Assembly (NCBI GenBank): GCA_004558975.1
Contig: SFZB01000023.1
Span: forward strand, 1 to 16,305
Length of the DNA: 16,305 nucleotides
Source of the DNA: a bacterium
Lineage (GTDB): Bacteria; Bacillota; Clostridia; Oscillospirales; CAG-272
Reading direction: 5' to 3'
Shown: piece by piece, positions 6,701 through 13,865 of the stretch
Layout of the letters: each line of letters opens with the position of its first letter
Numbering within the stretch: position 1 is the first letter of the stretch
The notes under the pieces: model-generated
What the model was told of the DNA's origin: nothing
The model's database searches: none
Seen by the model: the letters and a program-made list of their open reading frames with translations, nothing else
Made by a program: the position numbers and the translations under genes

Positions 6701-8242
6701 CGTGATCTCCTCGGGAATGTGGCACTCGGGGTCAACGAAGGTATCGAACTCCTCGATGACCTCTCCGCCCCGCACGCGCACGGCGCCGATCTCCGTAATG
6801 GCACAGGCGCGCACGTCGAGACCGGTCGTCTCGATATCGAACACGATCACCTCGTCGTCGAAATCCGTCGGCGGCGCGCCGTACACGGCGCGTGCCTTAT
6901 CGTTGACGTAATATGCCTCCATGCCCCAGAGAATTTTGAGCCCGTCGGCTTTCTGCTTCTCGCGCTCCAGCATGACTTCCGGGAATGCCTGCACGTTCCC
7001 GTGGTCGGTGACGGCAATCGAGCGCCAGCCCCAGCGGACGGCGGTCGAGACCAGTTTCGCCGGCTCGACATAGGCGTCCATCATGGACATGGTGGTGTGC
7101 AGGTGGAGTTCCGTCCGCTTCTCGGGGGCGTTGTCCTCCCGGAGCAGGCGCTTCACGCGCATGACCGCCTCGGGGGAAAACGTCAGATCCCCGTCGAATT
7201 TATCGCGGTAAACGCGGCCGTAGACGGCGTACGACTTCCCGACCCCGAGATCCTTCAGCCATGCGACCTCCTCGGGGGCGCCCGTCCGCTTCATGTAAAT
7301 GGAATAGACCCCGTCGGTAAGCCCGACCGTGATTGTATGTTTATCTTTGTTGCGGCTTTCACGCAAATCGGTCGAAAAGACCTCGCCCATGATCACCACG
7401 CGCGACGAAGCCTCGACGGCGGCGATCGGCGTCAGTTTCTCCATGGTAAAGGGGTCGCCGAAGAGATGCTCCGCCCCGGCGGTCGTAAAGCGCATATGCG
7501 CGATACGGAACACCGAGTCGCTCTCGCGCTCAAAGCCCGGCTCGTCCGGGAACAGGACGTCCGCGCGGGCGCGGGGGTAGGTAGGACGATCCGGGGTCGC
7601 CGCGGCACCCGGCGCCGCAGTCTCGGTGCGGGGGCGCTGTGCCTCCGCCTTCACCGCCTCCTGCGCCATGCTCTCATAATCCGCGAGCATACGGTCATAT
7701 TCCGCCTGTCGCGCCGCCGCCTGTGCCGCCGCGTCCTCCGAGAGTTCGAGCGAGAAACGGCGATTCAGCCCGAACCGCACGGACAGAATCCGCGACATGA
7801 GGTCTTCTGCGCCGGAGCGGCGCACGATATCGACGCCCTCCTCGTAAAACGGCAGTCGGACATGGATTGTCTCGCCGTCATCCCGGAAATCGGCGAGGTT
7901 GAAGAACCCTTTCGTGACGGCGCCGGCGCGCGTCGCCTCCTCGGCGATCTCCGCAACGTGGGCAATCTCAAAAGACGTCTCCGGGAATGTGGGAATAATC
8001 CGAAACGAAACGAGCGACGGGAAACCGCCGTCGCCGCCGTAAAGTGCGAAGCACGCATCCTCCGCGGCGTAGAGCAGCTCCGCCCTCACATGGCGGGAAA
8101 AGTGCGCGAATACCTCGACGCGCTGTACCTCTCCGCTCTCTCCGCGGCGCACCTCCCGGCGGGCGTCCGTCACAAAGGACAGTGCCTCGGCGACTTCCCC
8201 CTCCGGGTGGTATTTCGGAAATAATGCTGAAAACTTATTCAT
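3770..8242 (-). CDS. polC: DNA polymerase III alpha subunit, PolC type, with proofreading exonuclease
   Basis: A 1490-residue replicative polymerase, the main chain-elongating enzyme of Firmicutes. The PolC order is visible: N-terminal domain with an Ala/Glu-rich linker near 170-225; OB-fold region about 275-360; PHP domain starting with ELHLHTTMS at 378-386; an inserted DnaQ-like 3'-5' exonuclease with DIETTG (469-474), HNANFD (549-554) and HHHRAADDA (605-613); the second PHP part; and the polymerase core. The core carries the four-cysteine zinc site (CPKC 958-961, CPHC 983-986) and the catalytic PDIDLNFSGD at 1011-1020. The length is slightly above the usual 1430-1460, mainly in the linker. 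The ATG overlaps the ispG stop codon by 8 bp (ATGAATAA), with only a weak GAGAG upstream, so coupling to ispG is likely. It is the last gene of the operon; no clear terminator follows. Confidence 0.98.
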   Translation of the reverse strand: MNKFSALFPKYHPEGEVAEALSFVTDARREVRRGESGEVQRVEVFAHFSRHVRAELLYAAEDACFALYGGDGGFPSLVSFRIIPTFPETSFEIAHVAEIAEEATRAGAVTKGFFNLADFRDDGETIHVRLPFYEEGVDIVRRSGAEDLMSRILSVRFGLNRRFSLELSEDAAAQAAARQAEYDRMLADYESMAQEAVKAEAQRPRTETAAPGAAATPDRPTYPRARADVLFPDEPGFERESDSVFRIAHMRFTTAGAEHLFGDPFTMEKLTPIAAVEASSRVVIMGEVFSTDLRESRNKDKHTITVGLTDGVYSIYMKRTGAPEEVAWLKDLGVGKSYAVYGRVYRDKFDGDLTFSPEAVMRVKRLLREDNAPEKRTELHLHTTMSMMDAYVEPAKLVSTAVRWGWRSIAVTDHGNVQAFPEVMLEREKQKADGLKILWGMEAYYVNDKARAVYGAPPTDFDDEVIVFDIETTGLDVRACAITEIGAVRVRGGEVIEEFDTFVDPECHIPEEITRLTSITDEMVKGAPKLKEALTLFFAFAGDAMLVAHNANFDCGFIRAGAEKTGLRFENSYLDTVALSHFVNPELKKHKLDNLAEHYGLGDFHHHRAADDARMLALIFLKMQAQMKGEGIGNYKRMTEAMSEKSDPLKLRPYHMIIFAKNLAGLKTLYRLISRSYLDFYKRYPRIPRSVLEDNRENLIIGSACEAGELYRAILDRQTDAAIEEIASFYDYLEIQPLCNNRFLITEGKVPDEETLRDINRRIVALGEKLGKPVVATCDAHFLDREDELYRKIILKGMKFQDGDRDIGLYLRTTEEMLAEFAYLGDEKAHEVVIENPNRIADMTEDFRPIPEGRYEPKMDGAEEELTSSCWKRAEEYYGYDDGTGAKIPDIVKNRLSRELDAIISHGFAVLYMIAVRLVAYSESQGYLVGSRGSVGSSFVASMSGISEVNPLPPHYRCPKCRYSEFFTDGSVGSGFDLSDKACPHCGTLMVSDGQDIPFETFLGFHGDKSPDIDLNFSGDVQGKVHKYTEELFGEGNVFRAGTISTLADKTAYGYVMKYLDEKQISLSRAEVDQIVSRTAGVKRTTGQHPGGIIVIPKEYDVHDFTPVQHPADDPHSDIVTTHFQFSYLHDTILKLDELGHDMPTKYKMLERYTNTSVLDVKMNDQKVYRLFESCAPLGITPDDIGGCTKGTYGLPEFGTHFIQGVLEDAKPKTFADLMQISGLTHGTDVWLGNAQDLIKAGICDISKVIGTRDGIMLDLIRYGLPNSDAFKIMESVRKGRGLKPEWEELMTSHGVPDWYIASCKKIKYMFPKAHAAAYVMSAIRLGWYKIHYPMEFYAAFLSVAPGGFDAAIVLRGKDYVRRVIDDIGKKSPQDTTQKDKELVSTLQLVEESLARGIRYLPPDLYKSDYKYFLPEDGKIRMPFIALGGLGETAAQKIVEARADGEFFSVEDLRNRAGLSKSVVELLREIGALKNMSETNQFSFFDSMTF

Positions 8243-9326
8243 GTACGTCTCTCATCTTTTTCAGTTCTTCGATCAGCGCCCGGACGATCTCCCCCTCGGG
8301 GTATCTTGCCACAATCTCGCCGTGGCGGAAAAGAAGGGCTTCTCCGATGCCGCCCGCGATTCCGATGTCGGCGTCACGCGCTTCCCCCGGTCCGTTGACG
8401 GCGCAGCCCATGAAGGCGACCTTGACGGGCAGATCCCGCAGTCCCTCCCTGTCGAGCGCCGCCTCAAACGCCCCGAGCAGGGGAATCAGATCGATGCGCG
8501 TGCGCCCGCAGGTGGGGCAGGAGACGAGCGTCATGCGGCGCGTCGGGTTCAGATCCAGCGCCGCGAGGATTTCGCGCGCCGCGGCGACTTCCCGCACAGG
8601 GTCAGCCGTCAGCGAGACGCGAATGGTATCGCCGATGCCCTCGGCGAGCAATGTTCCGATACCGACGGCGCTCTTAACCGTCCCGACCGCTTCCCCGCCC
8701 GCTTCGGTCACGCCGAGGTGCAGGGGGTAATCCGTCCGCTCCGCTAAGATTCGGTTCGCTTCAATCATGCGGCGGACGTCCGACGACTTGACGGACAGGA
8801 CCGTATCATAGAAGTCACAGGCTTCAAGGAGCCGCGCGTGGGCAAGGGCGCTCTCGGCGAGCGCCTCTCCCGTGGGGGCGCCGTATTTCGCGAGGATCTC
8901 CCGCTCGAGCGATCCGCCGTTCACGCCGATACGGATCGGAATCCCGCGGGCACGGCAGGCGGTCACGACCGCGCGCACGCGATCCTCGCCCCCGATGTTC
9001 CCCGGGTTGATGCGGATCTTGTCCGCACCCGCGGCGATACATTCGAGCGCGATCTTATAGTCAAAATGGATGTCGGCGACGAGCGGCACCGTGACGCCCG
9101 CCTCTTTCAGGGCGGAAAAAGTCCTCGCCGCCGCGATATCCGGCACGGCAAGACGCACGATGTCGCAACCGGCATCGGCAAGCGCCCTCACGGCGCGGAG
9201 CGTCGCCGCGGTGTCATGGGTATCGGTATTGGTCATGGACTGAACCGTGACGGGTGCCGTGCCGCCGACGGACACACCTCCGACCGTAACGGTACGGGAA
9301 ACTCTGCGTGCGGAACCGATCGCCAT
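8235..9326 (-). CDS. ispG: 4-hydroxy-3-methylbut-2-enyl diphosphate synthase (GcpE)
   Basis: A 363-residue iron-sulfur enzyme of the MEP isoprenoid pathway, which converts methylerythritol cyclodiphosphate to HMBPP. The N-terminal TIM-barrel part includes VQSMTNTDT (28-36) and KIRINPGNIG (103-112). The C-terminal 4Fe-4S domain has the three cluster cysteines C270 and C273 (SCPTCGR) and C308 (MGCAVNGPGE), with the conserved glutamate at 315. I placed the start at ATG 9326, which has GGAGG eight bases upstream; a frame extension to 9377 would overlap rseP and lacks family similarity. It lies between rseP and polC, so the operon carries two MEP enzymes, Dxr and IspG. A hairpin sits between the rseP stop and the ispG ribosome binding site. 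Confidence 0.97.
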   Translation of the reverse strand: MAIGSARRVSRTVTVGGVSVGGTAPVTVQSMTNTDTHDTAATLRAVRALADAGCDIVRLAVPDIAAARTFSALKEAGVTVPLVADIHFDYKIALECIAAGADKIRINPGNIGGEDRVRAVVTACRARGIPIRIGVNGGSLEREILAKYGAPTGEALAESALAHARLLEACDFYDTVLSVKSSDVRRMIEANRILAERTDYPLHLGVTEAGGEAVGTVKSAVGIGTLLAEGIGDTIRVSLTADPVREVAAAREILAALDLNPTRRMTLVSCPTCGRTRIDLIPLLGAFEAALDREGLRDLPVKVAFMGCAVNGPGEARDADIGIAGGIGEALLFRHGEIVARYPEGEIVRALIEELKKMRDVHE

Positions 9327-9346
9327 ATTGACTTCCTCCTCCGGCA

Positions 9347-9369
9347 AAGTGACGGGGAGACCGTCACTT
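9347..9369 (-). other. Intercistronic hairpin between rseP and ispG
   Basis: A perfect 9-bp stem, AAGTGACGG, with a 5-nt loop (9356-9360) and its complement at 61-69 of the same stretch. On the minus-strand transcript it contains the rseP stop codon and ends four bases before the GGAGGAGG ribosome binding site of ispG. It lacks a U tail, so it is more likely an mRNA stability, processing or translation-initiation element than a terminator. Confidence 0.5.
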
Positions 9370-10449
9370 AAACACAAGCGTAATAATATCCTTGACGGTC
9401 ACGACGATCATCAGCCCGAACAGTAAGAACATACCGACGGCGTCGATGATGCCGACCACCTTCGCCGGTAGCCGGCGGCGGGTAACGAGTTCGATGAGCG
9501 TATAGAAAATGTGTCCGCCGTCGAGCGCGGGAAGCGGCAGCAGGTTCAAGATCCCGAGGTTGACGCTGATGAGCGCCGTCAGGAGCAGGAGCGTATTGAA
9601 ACCGCTCTTCGCCGCATTCGAAATGACGCCGGCGGTGCCGATGGGTCCCGAGACGGCGCGGAACGAATAGCGCCCCGTCACAAGGTCAATGATGGAATCC
9701 CACACCATGCGCACGAGATACCCCGCGCGGTGGAACGACTGGCTGACGACGGTACCGAAGTCCTTACGAACCGCGTAAGGCACAAAGTCGATGACGCCGA
9801 ATGTCTCGCCGTTCTCCTCCTGGGTCGGGAACGTGATGTCGAATGTTCTGATCTCGCCGTCGCGGCGGACGGTCAGCGTCAGCGCTTCGTCCGTCCCGCC
9901 CTGGTGGACGATTTCATAATAGAGTTGCTCGGCAATATACACGTGGCGCTTGCCGACCTTGATGACTTCGTCGCCGACCATGAGCCCCTGCTCCTCACTC
10001 GTGCGCGTTTCTCCCTCGACGGGGCGGAACTCGCCGATCTGCGTGCCGCCCGCGGTCATGGTGCAGGTCAGGATCATGCAGATGAGGAAGCCGAACAGCA
10101 GGTTCTGGAGCGCTCCGGCGGCATGAACGATCAGGCGCTGCCACGCAGGTTTGGTCGCGAGGGCGCCGAGACGCGGGTCACGCAGGGGCTCCGGCATATC
10201 GCGCAGTGCCTCCGCGGCGTTCGCGTCCTCCGCGAGTTCCCCCTCCATACTGACGAACCCGCCGAAGGGTATCATGCGCAAAGCATACACGATGCCCGTT
10301 TTCTTGGATTCAAACCAGATGAGTTTCGGCCCCATGCCGATGGCAAATTCAAAGACCCGCACATGGAAAATCCGTGCGGCAACATAATGTCCGAGTTCGT
10401 GAATAAAGATCAGGAGCCCGAAAACGAAAATGGTAATTACGATGGTCAA
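9364..10449 (-). CDS. rseP: Site-2 intramembrane zinc metalloprotease, RseP/RasP family
   Basis: A 361-residue membrane protease that cuts transmembrane segments, in Bacillus the anti-sigma factor RsiW and leftover signal peptides. The first membrane segment holds the zinc motif HELGH at 17-21; the other zinc ligand is the aspartate of NLLPLPALDGG (302-312, D310). A PDZ domain spans about 125-210, and further membrane segments lie near 108-130, 285-305 and 330-352. The family fold and length are normal. The start is TTG at 10449, supported by GGGGAGG with a 7-nt spacer; no ATG or GTG is available near the conserved N-terminus. It follows dxr by 15 nt. The position after cdsA-dxr is the standard Firmicutes arrangement. 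The local substrate is unknown. Confidence 0.95.
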   Translation of the reverse strand: MTIVITIFVFGLLIFIHELGHYVAARIFHVRVFEFAIGMGPKLIWFESKKTGIVYALRMIPFGGFVSMEGELAEDANAAEALRDMPEPLRDPRLGALATKPAWQRLIVHAAGALQNLLFGFLICMILTCTMTAGGTQIGEFRPVEGETRTSEEQGLMVGDEVIKVGKRHVYIAEQLYYEIVHQGGTDEALTLTVRRDGEIRTFDITFPTQEENGETFGVIDFVPYAVRKDFGTVVSQSFHRAGYLVRMVWDSIIDLVTGRYSFRAVSGPIGTAGVISNAAKSGFNTLLLLTALISVNLGILNLLPLPALDGGHIFYTLIELVTRRRLPAKVVGIIDAVGMFLLFGLMIVVTVKDIITLVFK

Positions 10450-10464
10450 AGAGATACCTCCCCG

Positions 10465-11637
10465 TTATCGTTCGGTCAGGGCGGCGGCAACGCGGCGCGC
10501 CTCCCTGTCCATCGAAAGAATCTCGTCGAGCGTCAGCGCCCGAGCGGCGTGTCCCATACGGGCATAGGTCGTCTCCACGGTGTCAAAAATGCGCAGGAAT
10601 GAAATGTCCCCCGCAAGGAAGGCGGCGACCGCCACCTCGTTCGCGGCATTGACGACCGCGGGCATCGCCCCGCCGTCGGAAAACGCCCGTTTTGCAAGCG
10701 GGAGGAGCGGGAACGTCTCCGGATCCGGCGCGCGGAACGTCAGGCTGCCGACGGAAAAGAGGTCAAGCTCCCCGGTCAGCCCCGCGACGCGCGCGGGGTA
10801 CGTCAGTGCGTGCTGGATGCAGGCGCGCATATCCGGTTTCGACAGTTCGGCAAGCACGGTGTTATCAATATATTCCACCGCGCTGTGGATTATACTCTCC
10901 GGGTGGACAAGGACGGTGATGCGGTCGGGCGTGACGCCGAAGAGGTGCGCCGCCTCGATGATTTCGAAGCCTTTGTTCATCAGCGTGGCGCTATCCACCG
11001 TGATTTTCGCCCCCATGCGCCACGTCGGGTGGCGGAGCGTGTCCTCGACACGCACGGCGGCGAGTTGCTCACGGGTATAACCGTAAAAAGGTCCGCCCGA
11101 GGCGGTCAGGAGCAGGCGCTTCACTTCCCCGTGCCGCCCGCCTGAGAGGCACTGGAAAATGGCGCTGTGTTCGCTGTCGACCGGCAGAAGCTCCGCCCCG
11201 CGCTCCCTCGCGCGGCGCATGACGATTTCCCCGGCGACGACAAGCGACTCCTTGTTGGCAAGGGCAAGGCGCCGCCCGGTATCGAGGACGGCAAGGGTCG
11301 GGAGCAGTCCCGCCTCACCGAGAATGGCGTTGACGAACGTCGCGGCGCGGCTCTCGCCGATTGCCGCCGGAATGGCATCGGCGCCCGAAAGCACCCGTAC
11401 CGGCGTATCCGCGAGCCGTGTTTTCAGTTCCCCTGCGGCGGCAGGATCCGCCATGACGACCGTGCGGGGCAGGAAGGCGCGCGCCTGTGCCTCCATGGTC
11501 GCGACGTCGCGGTGCGCCGTGAGCAAATCCACGGAAAAGCCCTGACGGGCGGCGACCTCAAGAGTCTGCCGCCCGACGGAACCGGTGGAGCCGAGTACGG
11601 CAATCACCGGGGTCTCCCCCGGTGCGGTGCCGCTCAC
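10465..11637 (-). CDS. dxr: 1-deoxy-D-xylulose 5-phosphate reductoisomerase
   Basis: The enzyme committing DXP to the MEP isoprenoid pathway, NADPH- and metal-dependent, cytosolic. Seen in the sequence: the NADPH-binding loop LGSTGSVG at 15-22, the metal and substrate motif PVDSEHSAIFQC at 152-163 (D154, E156), GGPF at 181-184, HPTWRMG at 203-209, MNKGFEIIEA at 220-229 and VHPESIIHS at 244-252. With the annotated GTG at 11637, which overlaps the cdsA stop (GTGA), the protein has 390 residues. A second GTG at 11607 (codon 11) has GGGGGAG six bases upstream and would give MIAVLGSTG, closer to the family's usual very short N-terminus. The true start is therefore uncertain by ten codons. Its product line feeds uppS in the same operon through IPP and DMAPP. 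Confidence 0.97.
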   Translation of the reverse strand: MSGTAPGETPVIAVLGSTGSVGRQTLEVAARQGFSVDLLTAHRDVATMEAQARAFLPRTVVMADPAAAGELKTRLADTPVRVLSGADAIPAAIGESRAATFVNAILGEAGLLPTLAVLDTGRRLALANKESLVVAGEIVMRRARERGAELLPVDSEHSAIFQCLSGGRHGEVKRLLLTASGGPFYGYTREQLAAVRVEDTLRHPTWRMGAKITVDSATLMNKGFEIIEAAHLFGVTPDRITVLVHPESIIHSAVEYIDNTVLAELSKPDMRACIQHALTYPARVAGLTGELDLFSVGSLTFRAPDPETFPLLPLAKRAFSDGGAMPAVVNAANEVAVAAFLAGDISFLRIFDTVETTYARMGHAARALTLDEILSMDREARRVAAALTER

Positions 11638-12521
11638 GAGAGCAGGGCGAACGTATCGCCCAGAAGAGAGAGATTCGAGAGAATCAGGAGAACGGGAGAA
11701 ATGGCGAGAACGCTGTCAAAGCGGTCGAGGACGCCGCCGTGACCGGGGAAGATCTTCCCGTAATCCTTAACGCCGTGTTCCCGCTTGATGAGCGAGGTGA
11801 TGAGATCCCCCACCTGCGAGACGACGGAGCACAGGAGCCCCGAGAGGAGCAGGAGCGGATAATGCACGGTGAAGTGCCATTTCCCGAACTGCATGACAAT
11901 CCCGAACAGGACGAACGAGATCATGCAGAAGAGGATTCCGCCGATTGACCCCTCAATCGTCTTTTTCGGACTGATGACGGGGTTCAGTTTATGCTTCCCG
12001 AAGAAGCGCCCCGTGAAGTAGGCGAACGTATCCGTCACCCACGCGCCGAAGAACACGAGCAGATAGAGGTACCCGCCCTCCGGCGTCTTGTGCCGGAGCA
12101 GAGAGAGCGACGCGAACGAAAGCGTGATATAAAGCACCCCCGTGAACACCTCCGCCACCTCGGCGAAGTGCATTCTCCCCTGCCGCAGAACCGCCACGGC
12201 GAAGAGGTACAGGAGGTAGAGCGTGAAAACCGCTGCTGCCGCCAAAAGGAAGGCGTGGATCGACGTGACAAACGCCGTCGCGAGCGGGAGCCCCACGGCA
12301 ATCAGGTATGCGGGGATCGAGACAACGAAGTCCTCCCGCGCAGTCGCGGCAGTGCCCCCCTCGTCCACCTGCGAGCGCAGGCATTTCAGGAGTTCATACG
12401 CCGCGGCGAGCGCCATGAGGGCGACAAGTGCGGGAATGATATACACGCACTGCCACGACAGGAACAGGAGCGGCAGGAGAATGGCAATCAGCACCACCGC
12501 CGTAATGATTCTTTGTAACAT
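11634..12521 (-). CDS. cdsA: Phosphatidate cytidylyltransferase (CDP-diacylglycerol synthase)
   Basis: A 295-residue polytopic membrane enzyme that makes CDP-diacylglycerol from phosphatidate and CTP, the branch point for all phospholipids. About eight hydrophobic segments run through the chain. The CDS family signature lies at 243-269 and fits fully: SLIKR, KD at 252-253, GHGG at 260-263 and DRFD at 266-269. SPKKTIEGSIGG at 184-195 is the other conserved cytosolic loop. A soluble, Thr/Ala/Glu-rich loop follows the second hydrophobic segment (about 49-64). The ATG follows the uppS stop by 6 nt, with a weak GAGG just upstream formed across that stop codon, so it is probably coupled to uppS. 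The end overlaps the dxr start by 4 bp. Confidence 0.97.
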   Translation of the reverse strand: MLQRIITAVVLIAILLPLLFLSWQCVYIIPALVALMALAAAYELLKCLRSQVDEGGTAATAREDFVVSIPAYLIAVGLPLATAFVTSIHAFLLAAAAVFTLYLLYLFAVAVLRQGRMHFAEVAEVFTGVLYITLSFASLSLLRHKTPEGGYLYLLVFFGAWVTDTFAYFTGRFFGKHKLNPVISPKKTIEGSIGGILFCMISFVLFGIVMQFGKWHFTVHYPLLLLSGLLCSVVSQVGDLITSLIKREHGVKDYGKIFPGHGGVLDRFDSVLAISPVLLILSNLSLLGDTFALLS

Positions 12522-12527
12522 ACAGCC

Positions 12528-13244
12528 TCAAAGACCGCCGTAACGGCGGTTCCGTTTCAGATAATCTTCAATAATGGCGTCCAGTTCCCGCACCGAGAAG
12601 GACGGCCACGGCGTCTTGACAAACGCGTATTCGGCATACGCCGCCTGCCAGAGCAGGAAGTTCGAGACGCGCGTCTCACCGCTCGTGCGGACGATGAGAT
12701 CGGGGTCGGGCATGCCGCCCGTATAGAGCGCGGCGGAGAACGTCGCCTCATCGACCTCCTGTACGCCGCTCGCAAGCAGGCGGTTGACGGCAGAAAGGAT
12801 CTCCTGTCTGCCGCCGTAGTTCAGCGCGATATTCAGGGTGAAGCCCTCATACTGCGCCGTCTGCTCCTCCACGTCGCCGATCTTCCACACCAGCTCTTCG
12901 GAGAGCGGCGTCAGGTCGCCGAGGATCCGCACGCGGAAACGGTTCTTCTCCCGGTCGCGCAGGATCTCGTCAAGGTAGTCCGAGAGCAGGCGCATGATCT
13001 CCTCCACCTCGTGGGCGGGGCGCCGCCAGTTCTCGGTCGAAAAAGCGTAGACCGTCACCATGTGAATGTTGCGGTCGCGGCAGGCGGTGAGGATTTTCCG
13101 CAGATTCTTGGCGCCGGCGGCGTGACCCGCCTCGCGCGGGAGCCCTCGGTGCTTCGCCCACCTGCCGTTGCCGTCCATGATGAACGCGATGTGTGTGAGC
13201 CGCCCGGAAAGATCGGGGGGCGTCTTTTTACCGAACCATTTCAC
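12528..13244 (-). CDS. uppS: Undecaprenyl diphosphate synthase (cis-prenyltransferase)
   Basis: A 238-residue cytosolic enzyme that extends farnesyl diphosphate with IPP units to the C55 carrier lipid for peptidoglycan and other wall polymers. The catalytic aspartate is D24 in DGNGRWA (24-30); FSTENW at 68-73 and RTSGETRVSNFLLWQ at 186-200 are the remaining active-site and IPP-binding motifs. Length is typical. The start is GTG at 13244, preceded by TAAAGAGGTGAT, which matches 11 of 12 bases of a full anti-Shine-Dalgarno complement. That site is folded into a small hairpin directly after the frr stop. It stands with dxr and ispG, so IPP supply and its main sink are transcribed together. Confidence 0.97.
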   Translation of the reverse strand: MKWFGKKTPPDLSGRLTHIAFIMDGNGRWAKHRGLPREAGHAAGAKNLRKILTACRDRNIHMVTVYAFSTENWRRPAHEVEEIMRLLSDYLDEILRDREKNRFRVRILGDLTPLSEELVWKIGDVEEQTAQYEGFTLNIALNYGGRQEILSAVNRLLASGVQEVDEATFSAALYTGGMPDPDLIVRTSGETRVSNFLLWQAAYAEYAFVKTPWPSFSVRELDAIIEDYLKRNRRYGGL

Positions 13245-13249
13245 GATAT

Positions 13250-13263
13250 CACCTCTTTAGGTG
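13250..13263 (-). promoter_or_regulatory. Hairpin covering the uppS ribosome binding site
   Basis: On the transcript, CACCT-AAAG-AGGTG forms a perfect 5-bp stem with a 4-nt loop. The left arm begins on the base right after the frr stop codon, and the right arm is the core of the uppS Shine-Dalgarno sequence. A ribosome ending frr would open the stem, so translation of uppS could depend on translation of frr. Confidence 0.5.
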
Positions 13264-13818
13264 TCAAATGGTCATCATTTCCTTGTCCTTGGCGTCGACG
13301 ACCGCCTCGATCTTCTTAATGTAACGGTCGGTCAGATCCTGAATCTCCTTATCGGACACTTTCGCCTCATCCTCGGTCATCTCGCCGTTCTTCTTCTGCT
13401 CCTTGACGGCGTCGTTTGCCTCGCGGCGGATGTTGCGGATCGCAACCTTGGCATTCTCGCCCTTCTGCGCGACCTGCTTGGTCATCTCGCGGCGGCGATC
13501 CTCCGTCATCGGGGGGAAGGTCAGGCGCAGGACCGACCCGTCGTTCTGCGGATGGATCCCGAGGTCGGATGTCTGGATTGCGCGATCCATTTCCTTGAGC
13601 GTCGACTTATCGTAGGGGGTGATGACGAGCGTACGCGCGTCGGCGACGGCGACAGACGCCATGGTCATCAGCGGCGTGGGCGCGCCGTAATACTCAAACG
13701 TAATCTTGGAGAGCACCTCGGGGTTCGCCTTACCGACACGCATGGTGGCGAGGTCGGCGGTCAGGGTGTCGAGCGTCTTCTGCATTTTCTCTTCAAATTT
13801 CTTGGTATCGAGTTTCAT
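13264..13818 (-). CDS. frr: Ribosome recycling factor
   Basis: A 184-residue cytosolic protein that, with EF-G, splits the post-termination ribosome. The length and fold are standard: a long three-helix bundle (about 1-30 and 105-184) with a beta-rich head between. Family motifs include RVGKANPEVL (27-36), the ITPYDKS stretch (66-72), NDGSVLRLTFPPMTEDRR (92-109) and the C-terminal DRYIKKIE region. ATG 13818 has AAGGAG with a 7-nt spacer. The 47-nt gap after pyrH holds a 5-bp hairpin CGGGC-ACA-GCCCG (13850-13862) without a U tail. pyrH-frr is one of the most conserved pairs in bacteria, which supports both calls. Confidence 0.98.
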   Translation of the reverse strand: MKLDTKKFEEKMQKTLDTLTADLATMRVGKANPEVLSKITFEYYGAPTPLMTMASVAVADARTLVITPYDKSTLKEMDRAIQTSDLGIHPQNDGSVLRLTFPPMTEDRRREMTKQVAQKGENAKVAIRNIRREANDAVKEQKKNGEMTEDEAKVSDKEIQDLTDRYIKKIEAVVDAKDKEMMTI

Positions 13819-13865
13819 CTTGTTTCTCCTTTGTATCGTAAAATGTCAGCGGGCTGTGCCCGGAA

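Noticed and set aside
4247..8224. Open frame of 1325 codons on the plus strand opposite polC
   Set aside because: It is the mirror of a high-GC gene with strong third-position bias; its translation has no domains, is full of Arg/His/Val runs, and polC itself shows every catalytic motif.
9327..9377. Seventeen-codon N-terminal extension of ispG
   Set aside because: It overlaps the end of rseP, lacks a ribosome binding site, and the ATG at 9326 has GGAGG at ideal distance.
13850..13862. Hairpin CGGGC-ACA-GCCCG between pyrH and frr as a terminator
   Set aside because: Only 5 bp and no U run; frr follows closely in the same operon. Mentioned with frr only.
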